A stretch of DNA of 64,000 nucleotides from Arachidicoccus ginsenosidivorans. Lineage in GTDB: Bacteria; Bacteroidota; Bacteroidia; Chitinophagales; Chitinophagaceae. This document shows positions 1 to 8,340 of the stretch, in pieces; positions within the stretch are counted from its first letter, which is position 1, and every line of letters begins with the position of its first letter. The stretch lies in the NCBI RefSeq assembly GCF_007971385.1, contig NZ_CP042434.1, forward strand, positions 744,001 to 808,000, read 5' to 3'. A program made the position numbers and the translations under genes. The notes beneath the pieces were generated by a model that was given only the letters and a program-made list of their open reading frames with translations, did not search any database and was not told where the DNA came from.

Positions 1-1
1 C

Positions 2-1537
2 CTTAGCTGTGCGCAGACAGCTGACCAACATGCATGGATGGACGGCTTATGGCAGGCAAGAAGAACTGGAGCACAAACCAGCCAGGATTGGCTGCGTACC
101 AAAAACTGGTGGCGGGATTTTTGGAAGCGCAGTTTTATTGATATCCAACCAAATTATAGCCGTGATTTAGATAACGACAGCCTCCAAACAACTTACTTCC
201 AGATGGGCAGAAACTACCAGCTATTTCGCTATATGCTGGGCTGTAATGCTTATGGAAAGTTCCCAACTAAGTTCAATGGAGGCCTATTCACCTACGATCC
301 GGTATTGGTGGATAGTACTTATCCGTATACACCGGATTTTCGTAATTGGGGTGGTGGCACCTTTACCCAACAAAACCAACGGCTGGTTTATTATCCTATG
401 CTTGCTAGTGGTGACTTCGATATGATGCAAGCAAGTTTTGACTTCTACAACCGACTTTTAAAAACAGCAGAATTAAGATCCCTTACTTATTGGCACCACA
501 AAGGTGCCGCTTTTACGGAACAACTAGAAAATTATGGACTGCCAAATCCCAGTGAATACGGCTGGAAAAGACCAGCTGGATTTGACCCTGGCATGCAGTA
601 TAATGCCTGGCTGGAATATGAATGGGATACGGTATTGGAGTTTTGTGATATGATCCTTAAAAGCAGGCTTTACAATGGTTCAGATATTTCTACCTATTTA
701 CCACTCATCAAAAGCTGTCTCAGATTCTTTGATGCGCATTATCAATACCTGGCCCAAAAAAGAGGCGCCCGGATACTTGACAGCCGTGGCCATTTGATCC
801 TATATCCTGGCTCAGCAGCTGAAACTTATAAGTTGGCCTATAATGCAAGCTCGACCATCGCTGCCTTAAAAACCGTTACTAAGCACCTATTATTACTGCC
901 AGAGGCATTGCTGGACAGCACTGACAGAAAATATTTTATCGCATTTTCAAAAAGGATTCCACCCATACCTTTAGGGGAGATTAATGGGCAAAAAGTTATT
1001 GCGCCCGCTGTTACCTGGGCTAGAATCAATAATCAGGAATCCCCACAGCTTTATCCTGTCTTTCCCTGGGGAATATATGGCATGGGCAAACCGGATCTAA
1101 AAACCGGGCTGAATACCTGGAATTTGGATACCAATGTGATTAAAAACAGAAGTTATATTGGCTGGAAACAGGATAATATATTTGCGGCCAGACTGGGGCT
1201 TAATGCAGCGGCCTTTAAGCTGACCAGCGAAAAATTAAAAAATGGCCCCAGACGCTTCCCTGCCTTCTGGGGGCCGGGCTTTGATTGGGTCCCGGATCAT
1301 AACTGGGGCGGTTCAGCTATGATCGGGCTGCAGGAAATGCTCCTGCAAAACGCAGGGGATAGCATTTTACTATTTCCCGGCTGGCCCCAAAACGTGGATG
1401 TGCATTTTAAGTTACATGCACCCCATAACACCACGGTTGAAGCCTGGCTGAAAGGTGGCCAAATTAAAAAACTCACCATTCTGCCCGCCATCAGGCAAAA
1501 AGACGTGATCAATTATCTGAACGAGCGAAAGAAGTAA
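2..1537 (+). CDS. DUF5703 / GH95-like glycoside hydrolase, C-terminal part (5' end outside window)
   Basis: The frame is open to the left edge, upstream of the first in-window ATG at 38, so only the C-terminal ~510 residues are present. The repeated aromatic helices (for example QYNAWLEYEWDTVLEF) and the ending with NWGGSAMIGLQEMLLQ followed by a short beta segment (LFPGWPQNVDVHFKLHAP) match the (alpha/alpha)6 barrel plus C-terminal beta domain of DUF5703 and GH95-type proteins. The family is expected to be exported and to act on plant or algal glycans; GH95 members remove L-fucose or L-galactose. The exact substrate cannot be read from this fragment. It lies on the plus strand, apart from the minus-strand pectin genes, and is followed by an AT-rich islet. 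Confidence 0.7.
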   Translation, partial: LSCAQTADQHAWMDGLWQARRTGAQTSQDWLRTKNWWRDFWKRSFIDIQPNYSRDLDNDSLQTTYFQMGRNYQLFRYMLGCNAYGKFPTKFNGGLFTYDPVLVDSTYPYTPDFRNWGGGTFTQQNQRLVYYPMLASGDFDMMQASFDFYNRLLKTAELRSLTYWHHKGAAFTEQLENYGLPNPSEYGWKRPAGFDPGMQYNAWLEYEWDTVLEFCDMILKSRLYNGSDISTYLPLIKSCLRFFDAHYQYLAQKRGARILDSRGHLILYPGSAAETYKLAYNASSTIAALKTVTKHLLLLPEALLDSTDRKYFIAFSKRIPPIPLGEINGQKVIAPAVTWARINNQESPQLYPVFPWGIYGMGKPDLKTGLNTWNLDTNVIKNRSYIGWKQDNIFAARLGLNAAAFKLTSEKLKNGPRRFPAFWGPGFDWVPDHNWGGSAMIGLQEMLLQNAGDSILLFPGWPQNVDVHFKLHAPHNTTVEAWLKGGQIKKLTILPAIRQKDVINYLNERKK

Positions 1538-1661
1538 TATAATATATTAAGAAACGGCTATAACCACTAAACTATTAATAATATCAATATTTATAATTCC
1601 TCTCCAAATTATACATAATATTTAAGCAATTTTGCGGAATTTCAGATAATCAAATTTTCCT

Positions 1662-1669
1662 TATCTTTG
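1662..1669 (+). promoter_or_regulatory. Bacteroidota -7 box for the DUF6922 gene
   Basis: TATCTTTG fits the Bacteroidota -7 consensus TAnnTTTG and lies 23 bases before the ATG at 1693. A TTTG at 1631-1634 is somewhat too far upstream to be a standard -33 box, so only the -7 element is claimed. Confidence 0.45.
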
Positions 1670-1692
1670 TATTACTTAACCTTGGAAAAATT

Positions 1693-2019
1693 ATGCGCAA
1701 TAATGTCTTACATCATAAATCAATTGTACCCAGAAAAAACGTCCTTAGGGCAAATTTCAGGAAGGCAATCTTTTGGGATGTAGATATGGATAAGCTTTCC
1801 AAAAAAGCAGATAAAGCTTTTATAATTGACCGGGTATTGTCTAGAAATATGGAAAATCCAGTATATTTGGAACGGCTTGAAAAGTTATATCAAATTAAGG
1901 ATATTAAGAAAATTGCGAAGTCAAGCAGATCAATTCGAGGGAATGAGGCCATCAGATTTATTGCCAAAAGATACGGAATGGATCCAAATTCCTTTAAAAA
2001 TTATATTCCGAATCTTTAA
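1693..2019 (+). CDS. DUF6922 protein, putative antitoxin of an AbiEii-type pair
   Basis: This 108-residue protein has the DUF6922-type motif FWDVDMDKLSKKADKAFIID followed by a basic helical region. In Bacteroidota such small proteins usually sit directly before a nucleotidyltransferase toxin of the AbiEii/AbiGii (type IV) group and are thought to be the antitoxin or a DNA-binding partner. That arrangement is seen here: the remains of such a toxin begin about 10 bases downstream. A -7 box lies just upstream. The coding region is clearly more AT-rich than the flanking genes, which fits horizontal acquisition. The function is inferred from family and context. Confidence 0.6.
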   Translation: MRNNVLHHKSIVPRKNVLRANFRKAIFWDVDMDKLSKKADKAFIIDRVLSRNMENPVYLERLEKLYQIKDIKKIAKSSRSIRGNEAIRFIAKRYGMDPNSFKNYIPNL

Positions 2020-2029
2020 ATTTCCTATC

Positions 2030-2278
2030 TTGAATATTAGCGTCTCTAAAATTTTACTTGAAACTATTAAGGAATTAATGAGAGAGCCGCTTCTCTCAGA
2101 CTTTTATTTGGGCGGAGGCACAAATCTCGCCATTTAATACAACTATAGAATTTCAGAAGATATTGACCTATTTTCCTCTCGCGTTGTTGGTCTAAATAAG
2201 ATGAAAGAAATCGTTAAGATATTGAAAGAAAAATATGCCGATTCAAATATTAAATTGGATTTGCAAAATTATATATAA
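2030..2278 (+). pseudogene. Remnant of AbiEii-type nucleotidyltransferase toxin
   Basis: The frame reads LSDFYLGGGTNLAI, then a stop at 2135-2137, then YNYRISEDIDLFSSRVVG, ending at a second stop at 2276-2278. FYLGGGT plus RISEDIDLF is the nucleotidyltransferase core of AbiEii/AbiGii toxins. The internal stop falls inside that core, where a glutamine codon (CAA to TAA) would restore the usual motif. Only about 80 residues remain, against well over 200 in intact relatives, so the 3' part is also lost. Unlike the other broken genes in this window, the defect is a substitution plus truncation, so this is true decay. Confidence 0.7.
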
Positions 2279-2363
2279 TTATTATTTCAATAATTGATAA
2301 TATAATGGCGTTATATTTATACTATTTACTTTTCGCTTTAAGCCTAAGGTAAAAACTTCTAAA

Positions 2364-3605
2364 ATGAAATTACAAAAATTACACCTTAAAAATATCGGGC
2401 CATTTCTAGACGATGAAATTGAATTTGCAACTTTTGAAAATTCAAAAAGCCAGGTAACCATTTTAACTGGCGAAAATGGAACGGGAAAAACAATCATCCT
2501 GGATGCCCTAAGAAAATTATTGCTATATCATCATGGCGCAGACATTCGTGCGATCGGAAGAAATGACGATTTTTATCTAAAATTGAATTTAAATTTTAAC
2601 AATCAAGACATTACGTTAAACGCAGCAAAAAGAACTAATTCTGTTGATGAAATTTTTGACGTAACCAAGGACGACAAACCTTTTCGTGATATTTATGAAG
2701 CATTAATAGATGTAAACAAATCAAAAGGAAATTTATGGATTACAAATTATTGGACTTCACAAAATGACCATAAGCCTTTTCATATCTCAAGTCTGGATTT
2801 CATTAAACCTGAGCAATATTTGATAGGAAGCTTAAGCGGTATTCAAAAAAATTCTGAAACGACTAAAATTGTAACTTATTTTGATTACTATAAGTCTTCG
2901 GACAAAACTAATGAAAGAAAAGAAGGAGAATTTATCTTTGATCAGTTAAAAAAGATCTTTAAAATCAGTCTTTATAATGGTGAATTTGTTCACGTCGAGA
3001 GAACCAATTTATTACCTTTGATTAGACAAAATGGCTTCGATGTAACTTTAGAAAAATTAAGCAGCGGTAATTTGTACCTGATTCAACGTTTAATATCTAT
3101 TTTAGGTCAAATGTATTCAGTTTATAAATTAAACAATTTACCTATCGAAGACCTTTGCAATACACCAGGCTTGGTATTTATTGATGAAGCAGAAAACCAT
3201 TTACATCCAAAATGGCAAAAAACCTTTTTAAACTCTATCTTAGGAATGTTTCCAAATTTACAAATAGTTGTTGCTACCCATTCGCCTTTTATTGTAGGAT
3301 CTGTTGAAGGAGCCAAAGTTTATGTTTGTAAACCACAAGCGGATCATTCAATAATTTCTGACGAAACAAATTTATATTCTAACAAACCGATAGATGAGAT
3401 TTTAAGCACAGAAGTATTCGGCGAAACTTCACCTTTTGCAAGTATTGCCATAGACGAGTTATTGGAAGAAAGAAAAAAGGCAATTGGGAATGGGGATAAA
3501 GTGGAAGAAAACAAAATAGAGGCCAGGTTATTGAAAATTAATCCTCAATATTTTTCTTATTTAAATATTGAAAAAATCGTACCAAACCTTAAAGTAACTA
3601 ATTGA
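2364..3605 (+). CDS. AAA family ATPase (SMC/ABC-like, defence-type)
   Basis: A 413-residue protein starting with the typical KLQKLHLKNIGPF strand. Walker A is GENGTGKT (residues 36-43), an LSSGN signature-like motif is near 232-237, Walker B is VFIDEAENHLHP (271-282), and the switch histidine lies in THSPF (305-309). This is the overcoming-lysogenization/RecF-like AAA_15/AAA_21 architecture found in Septu PtuA, retron-associated and other defence ATPases. No TOPRIM domain is present, so it is not an OLD nuclease, and no HNH partner such as PtuB follows. The gene is AT-rich like the toxin-antitoxin remnant before it. A role in phage defence is an inference. Confidence 0.75.
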   Translation: MKLQKLHLKNIGPFLDDEIEFATFENSKSQVTILTGENGTGKTIILDALRKLLLYHHGADIRAIGRNDDFYLKLNLNFNNQDITLNAAKRTNSVDEIFDVTKDDKPFRDIYEALIDVNKSKGNLWITNYWTSQNDHKPFHISSLDFIKPEQYLIGSLSGIQKNSETTKIVTYFDYYKSSDKTNERKEGEFIFDQLKKIFKISLYNGEFVHVERTNLLPLIRQNGFDVTLEKLSSGNLYLIQRLISILGQMYSVYKLNNLPIEDLCNTPGLVFIDEAENHLHPKWQKTFLNSILGMFPNLQIVVATHSPFIVGSVEGAKVYVCKPQADHSIISDETNLYSNKPIDEILSTEVFGETSPFASIAIDELLEERKKAIGNGDKVEENKIEARLLKINPQYFSYLNIEKIVPNLKVTN

Positions 3606-3621
3606 AGATTAATCTTCAATT
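3600..3621. repeat. 22-bp perfect palindrome at the ATPase stop codon
   Basis: AATTGAAGATT is followed directly by its reverse complement AATCTTCAATT, and the stop codon (3603-3605) lies inside it. No T-run follows, so a factor-independent terminator is doubtful. It may still be a transcript-end structure. Confidence 0.5.
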
Positions 3622-3888
3622 TACACTCACCCATGTAGTTGATCAGGCCTCACATACGCTTTCAATAAAAACGTCTCCACATATTATTTTTTTTACCGCT
3701 GGATGAATACTGAAGTCGGGCATTATTTTTAAGCCTTCGGCTAATATTTCATTTTGCAACATAAAAATCCAGGTCATGATATGCACCAAAAGATGGGCAG
3801 GTTCCCGACCTGTCAGCCCAGAAAAGCCCATTCTTGATCTATCCATAGCCGGAGCATGTCACACTAAATGAACAACACCAGTCATTTT
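3622..3888. other. Intergenic stretch with no supported gene
   Basis: This gap lies between the convergent ATPase and IclR genes. A 67-codon minus-strand frame (3643-3846) shows no recognisable motif and is not called. No clear terminator stem was seen. Confidence 0.4.
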
Positions 3889-4677
3889 TTAGGCGTCTAG
3901 CCCCAGATTCACTGAAATACGGCGGGCTGTTTCTTTTGCCTTGACAGCTATTTCCTCCAAGCTTACCTCCTCTTTGAGCTGCACGGACAGAATGGCTATA
4001 GTCAGACAGGCTATGGCCCGATCTGCGTTCATGACTGGCACAGTCACATCCATGATTCCTTTGGCCAGATCACTTCCGGTTATATAATGCCCGTCTGCTT
4101 TAATCTCCTGCAATGAGGCAATAAATTTTTGTTGTTTGCGTAGCGGGTATTCCTTAAAGAGTGTATTTCTTTTAAGCAGTTCCAGCCTTTCATTTTCCTC
4201 CATATAAGCCAGTAAGACTTTGCCAGAGGCTGTCAGCATCACTGGAAAAGTACTTCCCTCTTCAATCGACAAGGCAATGGGCACTGGGCTTCTGGATTGA
4301 GATACCACAATGAGTTTATCTTGATAAAGCACTCCTAGATGGCAGGATTGTTTAATACTATCTGCCAGGTCATCCATTGGATAATGAGAAGCTCTTCTGA
4401 TTTCATCAATGGGTGAATGTCGGTGCGAGAGATTATACAACTTCAAGGATTGCTTGTATTTGCCAGAGATTTCATCACGCAGTAAATAGCCTCGTTGCTC
4501 CAGACAGACCAGCATCCGGTAGATTTCACTGGGATTCTTATCAATACCTTGTGCAATGTCTGCCTGAGAGAGCGGGCGTCCCTCAGCAGATATAAACTCC
4601 AGAATATCAAGCCCTTTTTCCAGGGCCGGCGCATGGTATTTTACGTCAGTTTCCTCAACAGTTTTCTTTTTAGCCAT
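3889..4677 (-). CDS. IclR family transcriptional regulator
   Basis: A 262-residue protein with an N-terminal winged helix-turn-helix (about residues 15-75; LEKGLDILEFI and PLSQADIAQGI are typical) and a C-terminal effector-binding domain (about 90-255; motifs FPVMLTASGKVLLAYM and KGIMDVTVPV). IclR proteins bind small acids or catabolic intermediates and control nearby catabolic operons. It is divergent from the CoA-transferase operon starting at 4809. A short palindrome in the shared 131-bp gap overlaps its own predicted -7 box, which suggests autoregulation plus control of the operon. The family call is secure; the ligand is unknown. Confidence 0.92.
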   Translation of the reverse strand: MAKKKTVEETDVKYHAPALEKGLDILEFISAEGRPLSQADIAQGIDKNPSEIYRMLVCLEQRGYLLRDEISGKYKQSLKLYNLSHRHSPIDEIRRASHYPMDDLADSIKQSCHLGVLYQDKLIVVSQSRSPVPIALSIEEGSTFPVMLTASGKVLLAYMEENERLELLKRNTLFKEYPLRKQQKFIASLQEIKADGHYITGSDLAKGIMDVTVPVMNADRAIACLTIAILSVQLKEEVSLEEIAVKAKETARRISVNLGLDA

Positions 4678-4731
4678 ATGATCGTGGTTCGTTCTTATAT
4701 ATGAATGGTGAATTTACGCCTTTCAGCGGTA

Positions 4732-4748
4732 CAAAAATAATATTTTTG
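4732..4748. promoter_or_regulatory. Candidate IclR operator palindrome
   Basis: CAAAAATAATATTTTTG is a perfect inverted repeat (7-base arms, 3-base centre) in the gap between the divergent genes. Its left arm, read on the minus strand, forms TATTTTTG (4732-4739), a TAnnTTTG -7 box for the regulator gene. Binding there would block iclR-type transcription and could affect the operon promoter about 10 bases away. Confidence 0.45.
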
Positions 4749-4756
4749 CATGCATT

Positions 4757-4789
4757 TTTGTTTATTTATGAATATTATATTTATATTTG
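4757..4789 (+). promoter_or_regulatory. Operon promoter (-33 TTTG, -7 TATATTTG)
   Basis: TTTG at 4757-4760 and TATATTTG at 4782-4789 are separated by 21 bases, close to the Bacteroidota consensus. Transcription would start near 4796, leaving only a dozen bases before the TTG start codon at 4809. Confidence 0.6.
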
Positions 4790-4808
4790 AATGATAAAAT
4801 TGTAAAAA

Positions 4809-5948
4809 TTGGGGCAGATTAGATTAAAAGGTATTACCTGGGATCATAGTAGGGGATACACACCGCTGGTGGCTACAGCGCAGCGGTTTATGGAACTAAA
4901 TAAAGATGTAGAGATTATTTGGCACAAACGCAGTTTGCAGGATTTTGCTGACAAGCCTATCGGCCAGTTAGCCAAAGACTTCGATTTATTAATTATTGAT
5001 TATCCTTGGATCGGCTACGCAGCAGAAACTGCAAAGCTGTTACCTTTAAATAAATACCTGCCGGAGCAGTTTTTGCAGCAGCAATTGCAGGCAAGCGTAG
5101 GCGCCTCCTTTGAAAGCTATACACATCAGGGGCAGACCTGGGCAATCCCCATGGATGCAGCAACGCCGGTAGCCAGCTACCGGCCGGATATCTTCCAGCA
5201 AGGCAACTGGCAACTGCCTGGCACTTTTGAGGATTTATTAGCGCTGGCTGACCGGGGACAGGTTATTTTACCTGGCATTGCAGTAGATACACTCATGAAT
5301 TTTTATATGTTTTGCTGTACACTTGGAGAAAACCCATTTACACAAGTCGGCCAGGTAATTAGCGAGCAAACTGGATTACAGGCGCTGGAATTATATAAAA
5401 GTCTGATCAGCAAAATCGATCCCATTTGTTTTGAACTCAATCCGATCAAAGTCTACGAGCTCATGTCCTCGACAGATCAGTATAGTTATTGTCCCTTTGC
5501 CTATGGCTATAGTAATTATGCCAGAAAAGGCTATGCAGCGCACCCGATTCATTTTACAGATCTGGTTCGCCTAAATGGCAAACCACTGATTACAACCATA
5601 GGCGGAACGGGCCTGGGCGTCTCTGCGTATTGTATGTATAAATCAAAGGCCATTGCCTATTTGCAGTATACGACCAGTGCAGCGGTGCAGGAAGCTCTTT
5701 ATTTTGAGACAGGTGGGCAGCCTGCCCACCTGCAAGCCTGGATGTCCAAAGGCACTAACCAGGCAACTCAGCATTTTTTCACGCGTACCCTGCCGGCCCT
5801 TAAGCGTGCCTATCTCAGACCACGCTACAATGGCTATATCTACTTTCAGGACCATGCAGGCGATTTGATCCGTAATTACCTGATTAGTGGTGGTCAGCCA
5901 AAAAATGTTTTATCCGAGTTAAATCACCTGTTAAATACTGTTCATTAA
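4809..5948 (+). CDS. Signal-less solute-binding-protein-fold protein A
   Basis: A 379-residue protein resembling family 1 extracellular solute-binding proteins (GITWDHSRGYTPLVA at the N terminus, DLLIIDYPWIGYA near residue 65). It has no signal peptide. The start is TTG: an in-frame stop lies at 4803-4805, and a later ATG would remove the first beta strand. No ABC permease or ATPase gene is nearby, so a cytoplasmic role is likely, as a sensor, a carrier or a periplasmic-binding-fold enzyme. It is the first gene of the operon, and its stop overlaps the next start by one base. A second protein of this type closes the CoA-transferase block at 8341. The biochemical role is unknown. Confidence 0.7.
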   Translation: MGQIRLKGITWDHSRGYTPLVATAQRFMELNKDVEIIWHKRSLQDFADKPIGQLAKDFDLLIIDYPWIGYAAETAKLLPLNKYLPEQFLQQQLQASVGASFESYTHQGQTWAIPMDAATPVASYRPDIFQQGNWQLPGTFEDLLALADRGQVILPGIAVDTLMNFYMFCCTLGENPFTQVGQVISEQTGLQALELYKSLISKIDPICFELNPIKVYELMSSTDQYSYCPFAYGYSNYARKGYAAHPIHFTDLVRLNGKPLITTIGGTGLGVSAYCMYKSKAIAYLQYTTSAAVQEALYFETGGQPAHLQAWMSKGTNQATQHFFTRTLPALKRAYLRPRYNGYIYFQDHAGDLIRNYLISGGQPKNVLSELNHLLNTVH

Positions 5949-7081
5949 TGGCACCATTAGAAAATCTGATTGTACTTGAATTTTGTCAATATATGTCTGG
6001 GCCATCGGCCGGACTCAGACTGGCAGATCTAGGTGCCACCGTTATTAAAATTGAACGGCCTGGCACCGGAGAAGGTGGCAGACAGCTAGCTATTAAAAAC
6101 CTCTTTGCAGGGGATAATAGTATACTTTTCCATACCATCAACCGCAATAAACTTTCTTATAGTGCGAACCTGAAGGATCCACAGGATCTGAAAAAAATAA
6201 AAAAGCTGATTCAAAAAGCAGATGTGCTGATCCATAATTTCCGGCCGGGGGTCATGGAAAAGCTGGGGCTGGGCTTTCAGGATACACTTGCCCTAAATCC
6301 CAGATTGATTTATGGAGAGATCACCGGCTATGGCAAAGAAGGTAAATGGAAATTTAAACCGGGACAGGATTTATTATTACAATCCATATCGGGGCTTAGC
6401 TGGCTATCGGGTAATAAAAACGATCCACCTGTCCCTTTTGGCTTGTCTATAGCCGATTATATTTGCGGCACACATCTGGTTCAGGGGATCTTATCCGCCC
6501 TTATTGCGCGGGCAAAAACGAGCCAGGGCATGCTGGTAGAAGTCAACTTACTTTCTTCCCTAATTGATTTTCAATTTGAAGTCATTACGACCCATCTAAA
6601 TGATGGAGGGCGTTTGCCCGCTCGGGCCAGCCTGGGCAATGCACACGCCTACCTTAGTGCACCTTATGGCGTATATGCCACTAGTGACGGCCATCTGGCC
6701 ATGGCCATGGAAGATTTAAACTATCTGACAAAGACTTTAGATATCCCTGAAATCAGCACCCTCATCCAGGACGGTTTTGCCAATAGAGACGCAATTATGG
6801 CAGCTATTGCGGGTGCCTTAAAAAAACAGACCACCCAGCATTGGCTTGCTATATTTGAACCGGCAGACATCTGGTGCGCTCAGGTGCAGAACTATCATCA
6901 GTTCACGGCACACCCTGGCTATAAAGCAATGCAGATGGAGCAAGAGATCGTATTACCAGATGGCCGCAAGTTGACAACCACACGTTGTCCGATCCGTATT
7001 GATGGCCAAATTTTCAATAGTCCCCAGCCGGCCCCTGAAGTCGGTGGTCATAATCAAAAGTTAGACCCCACCTTATTATAA
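5948..7081 (+). CDS. CaiB/BaiF family III CoA transferase A
   Basis: A 377-residue family III CoA transferase: N-terminal MSGPSAGLRLADLGATVIKI, the HNFRPGVMEKLGL block, and the catalytic aspartate D141 in KPGQDLLLQ, equivalent to Asp169 of formyl-CoA transferase. These enzymes move CoA between carboxylic acids in the cytoplasm. The start overlaps the stop of the preceding binding-protein gene (ATG at 5948 inside TAATG), indicating translational coupling. It is clearly paralogous to the following gene, and two adjacent copies suggest a heteromeric enzyme or two acyl substrates. The acid substrate cannot be told from sequence. Confidence 0.92.
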   Translation: MAPLENLIVLEFCQYMSGPSAGLRLADLGATVIKIERPGTGEGGRQLAIKNLFAGDNSILFHTINRNKLSYSANLKDPQDLKKIKKLIQKADVLIHNFRPGVMEKLGLGFQDTLALNPRLIYGEITGYGKEGKWKFKPGQDLLLQSISGLSWLSGNKNDPPVPFGLSIADYICGTHLVQGILSALIARAKTSQGMLVEVNLLSSLIDFQFEVITTHLNDGGRLPARASLGNAHAYLSAPYGVYATSDGHLAMAMEDLNYLTKTLDIPEISTLIQDGFANRDAIMAAIAGALKKQTTQHWLAIFEPADIWCAQVQNYHQFTAHPGYKAMQMEQEIVLPDGRKLTTTRCPIRIDGQIFNSPQPAPEVGGHNQKLDPTLL

Positions 7082-7083
7082 AA

Positions 7084-8328
7084 ATGAGTTTTAACCTGCA
7101 GCACATGAATAAACCATTAAATGACATACTGGCAGTCGACTTCAGTCAGTTCTTGTCTGGCCCCTCGGCCAGCCTTAGACTGGCCGATCTGGGCGCCAGA
7201 GTCATTAAAATAGAAAGACCTGAAACAGGTGATATCTCCAGACATATGTATATTTCTGATGTTCAGATGAATGGCGCCTCTTCGGTATTCCATGCAATTA
7301 ATAGAAACAAAGAGAGTTATGCAGCGGATCTCAAAAACCCGGAGGATCTCTCAAAAATTCTGGCACTGGTCCATAAAGCAGACATCGTTATGCATAATTT
7401 CAGGCCAGGTGTAATGGAAAGGCTGGGCCTTGATTATGAAACGCTAAAAAAGATCAATAACAATATCATTTACGGCGAGATTAGCGGCTACGGTACGCAG
7501 GGCCCCTGGGAAAATAAACCAGGTCAGGATTTGCTTTTACAAGCACTCAGTGGCATGTGTTTTTTGAGTGGTAACGCAGATATGGCACCAGTCCCCATGG
7601 GTATCTCCTTAGTAGATATTGCCACAGGCGGTCACTTGGTACAAGGGCTATTGGCCTGTCTGGTCAGACGCGCAGTTACCGGACAAGGCGGCCTGGTCCA
7701 GGTCAGCATGCTAGAGTCTGCCTGCGATCTTCAATTTGAATCCCTTACCTGTTACTATAATGATGGTCATCAGTTACCACAGCGTACTATTAAAAATAAT
7801 GCCAATCCATATTTAGGTGCTCCTTATGGTATTTATAAAACAGCAGACGGCTATTTATCTATTGCCATGACGGCTGTAGATAAACTCGGGATATTGATTC
7901 ATTGTCAAAAGTTAACTAAATACACCGATCCAGCGGGCTGGTTTACGTTTCGTGAACAAATAAAAGCTATATTGAGTGCGCATTTATTGACGCAAAATAC
8001 CAGCCATTGGCTTCAATTACTAGAGCCGGCAGACATCTGGTGCGCTCCGGTACAGAGCTGGCGAGAACTTTTAGCGGAACAGTCTTTGCATAATACAAAA
8101 ATGACCCAGATGGTCACTATGCAGGATGGCTATCAGTTTGAGACGACTTGTTGCCCCATCCGCCTCAATGGCGAGCTGTTAACTTCCCAGAAGGGCACTC
8201 CTGCTCTGGGCCAGGATAACCTGCGTATTAATAGTGCATTATTGACTGACAATGCACCTGAAAAGGCAAAGAATATTTTAAATGAGGTCAATAAAGATGT
8301 TGTAAACAATGTTATAAAGGATGTATAA
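7084..8328 (+). CDS. CaiB/BaiF family III CoA transferase B
   Basis: Paralogue of the preceding gene, 414 residues from the first ATG. Alignment with its neighbour suggests that translation may really start at the ATG at 7105 (MNKPLNDILAVDF), removing seven residues. The catalytic aspartate is D149 in NKPGQDLLLQ; SGPSASLRLADLGARVIKI and HNFRPGVMERLGL are conserved. The last ~25 residues are an asparagine- and lysine-rich tail absent from the first copy. It follows that copy by two bases and precedes the second binding-protein-fold gene by 12 bases, so the four genes form a symmetrical block. Confidence 0.92.
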   Translation: MSFNLQHMNKPLNDILAVDFSQFLSGPSASLRLADLGARVIKIERPETGDISRHMYISDVQMNGASSVFHAINRNKESYAADLKNPEDLSKILALVHKADIVMHNFRPGVMERLGLDYETLKKINNNIIYGEISGYGTQGPWENKPGQDLLLQALSGMCFLSGNADMAPVPMGISLVDIATGGHLVQGLLACLVRRAVTGQGGLVQVSMLESACDLQFESLTCYYNDGHQLPQRTIKNNANPYLGAPYGIYKTADGYLSIAMTAVDKLGILIHCQKLTKYTDPAGWFTFREQIKAILSAHLLTQNTSHWLQLLEPADIWCAPVQSWRELLAEQSLHNTKMTQMVTMQDGYQFETTCCPIRLNGELLTSQKGTPALGQDNLRINSALLTDNAPEKAKNILNEVNKDVVNNVIKDV

Positions 8329-8340
8329 AAGAAAATAATT

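Noticed and set aside
1826-2137. 103-codon plus-strand frame overlapping the antitoxin-like gene
   Set aside because: Its first part is an out-of-frame shadow of the DUF6922 gene; only the end after ~2030 has real protein similarity, as the toxin remnant.
2364-3605. OLD-family nuclease or complete Septu system
   Set aside because: The ATPase lacks a TOPRIM domain and no HNH-type partner gene follows it.
3643-3846. 67-codon minus-strand frame after the ATPase gene
   Set aside because: No recognisable motif, no promoter and no family resemblance.
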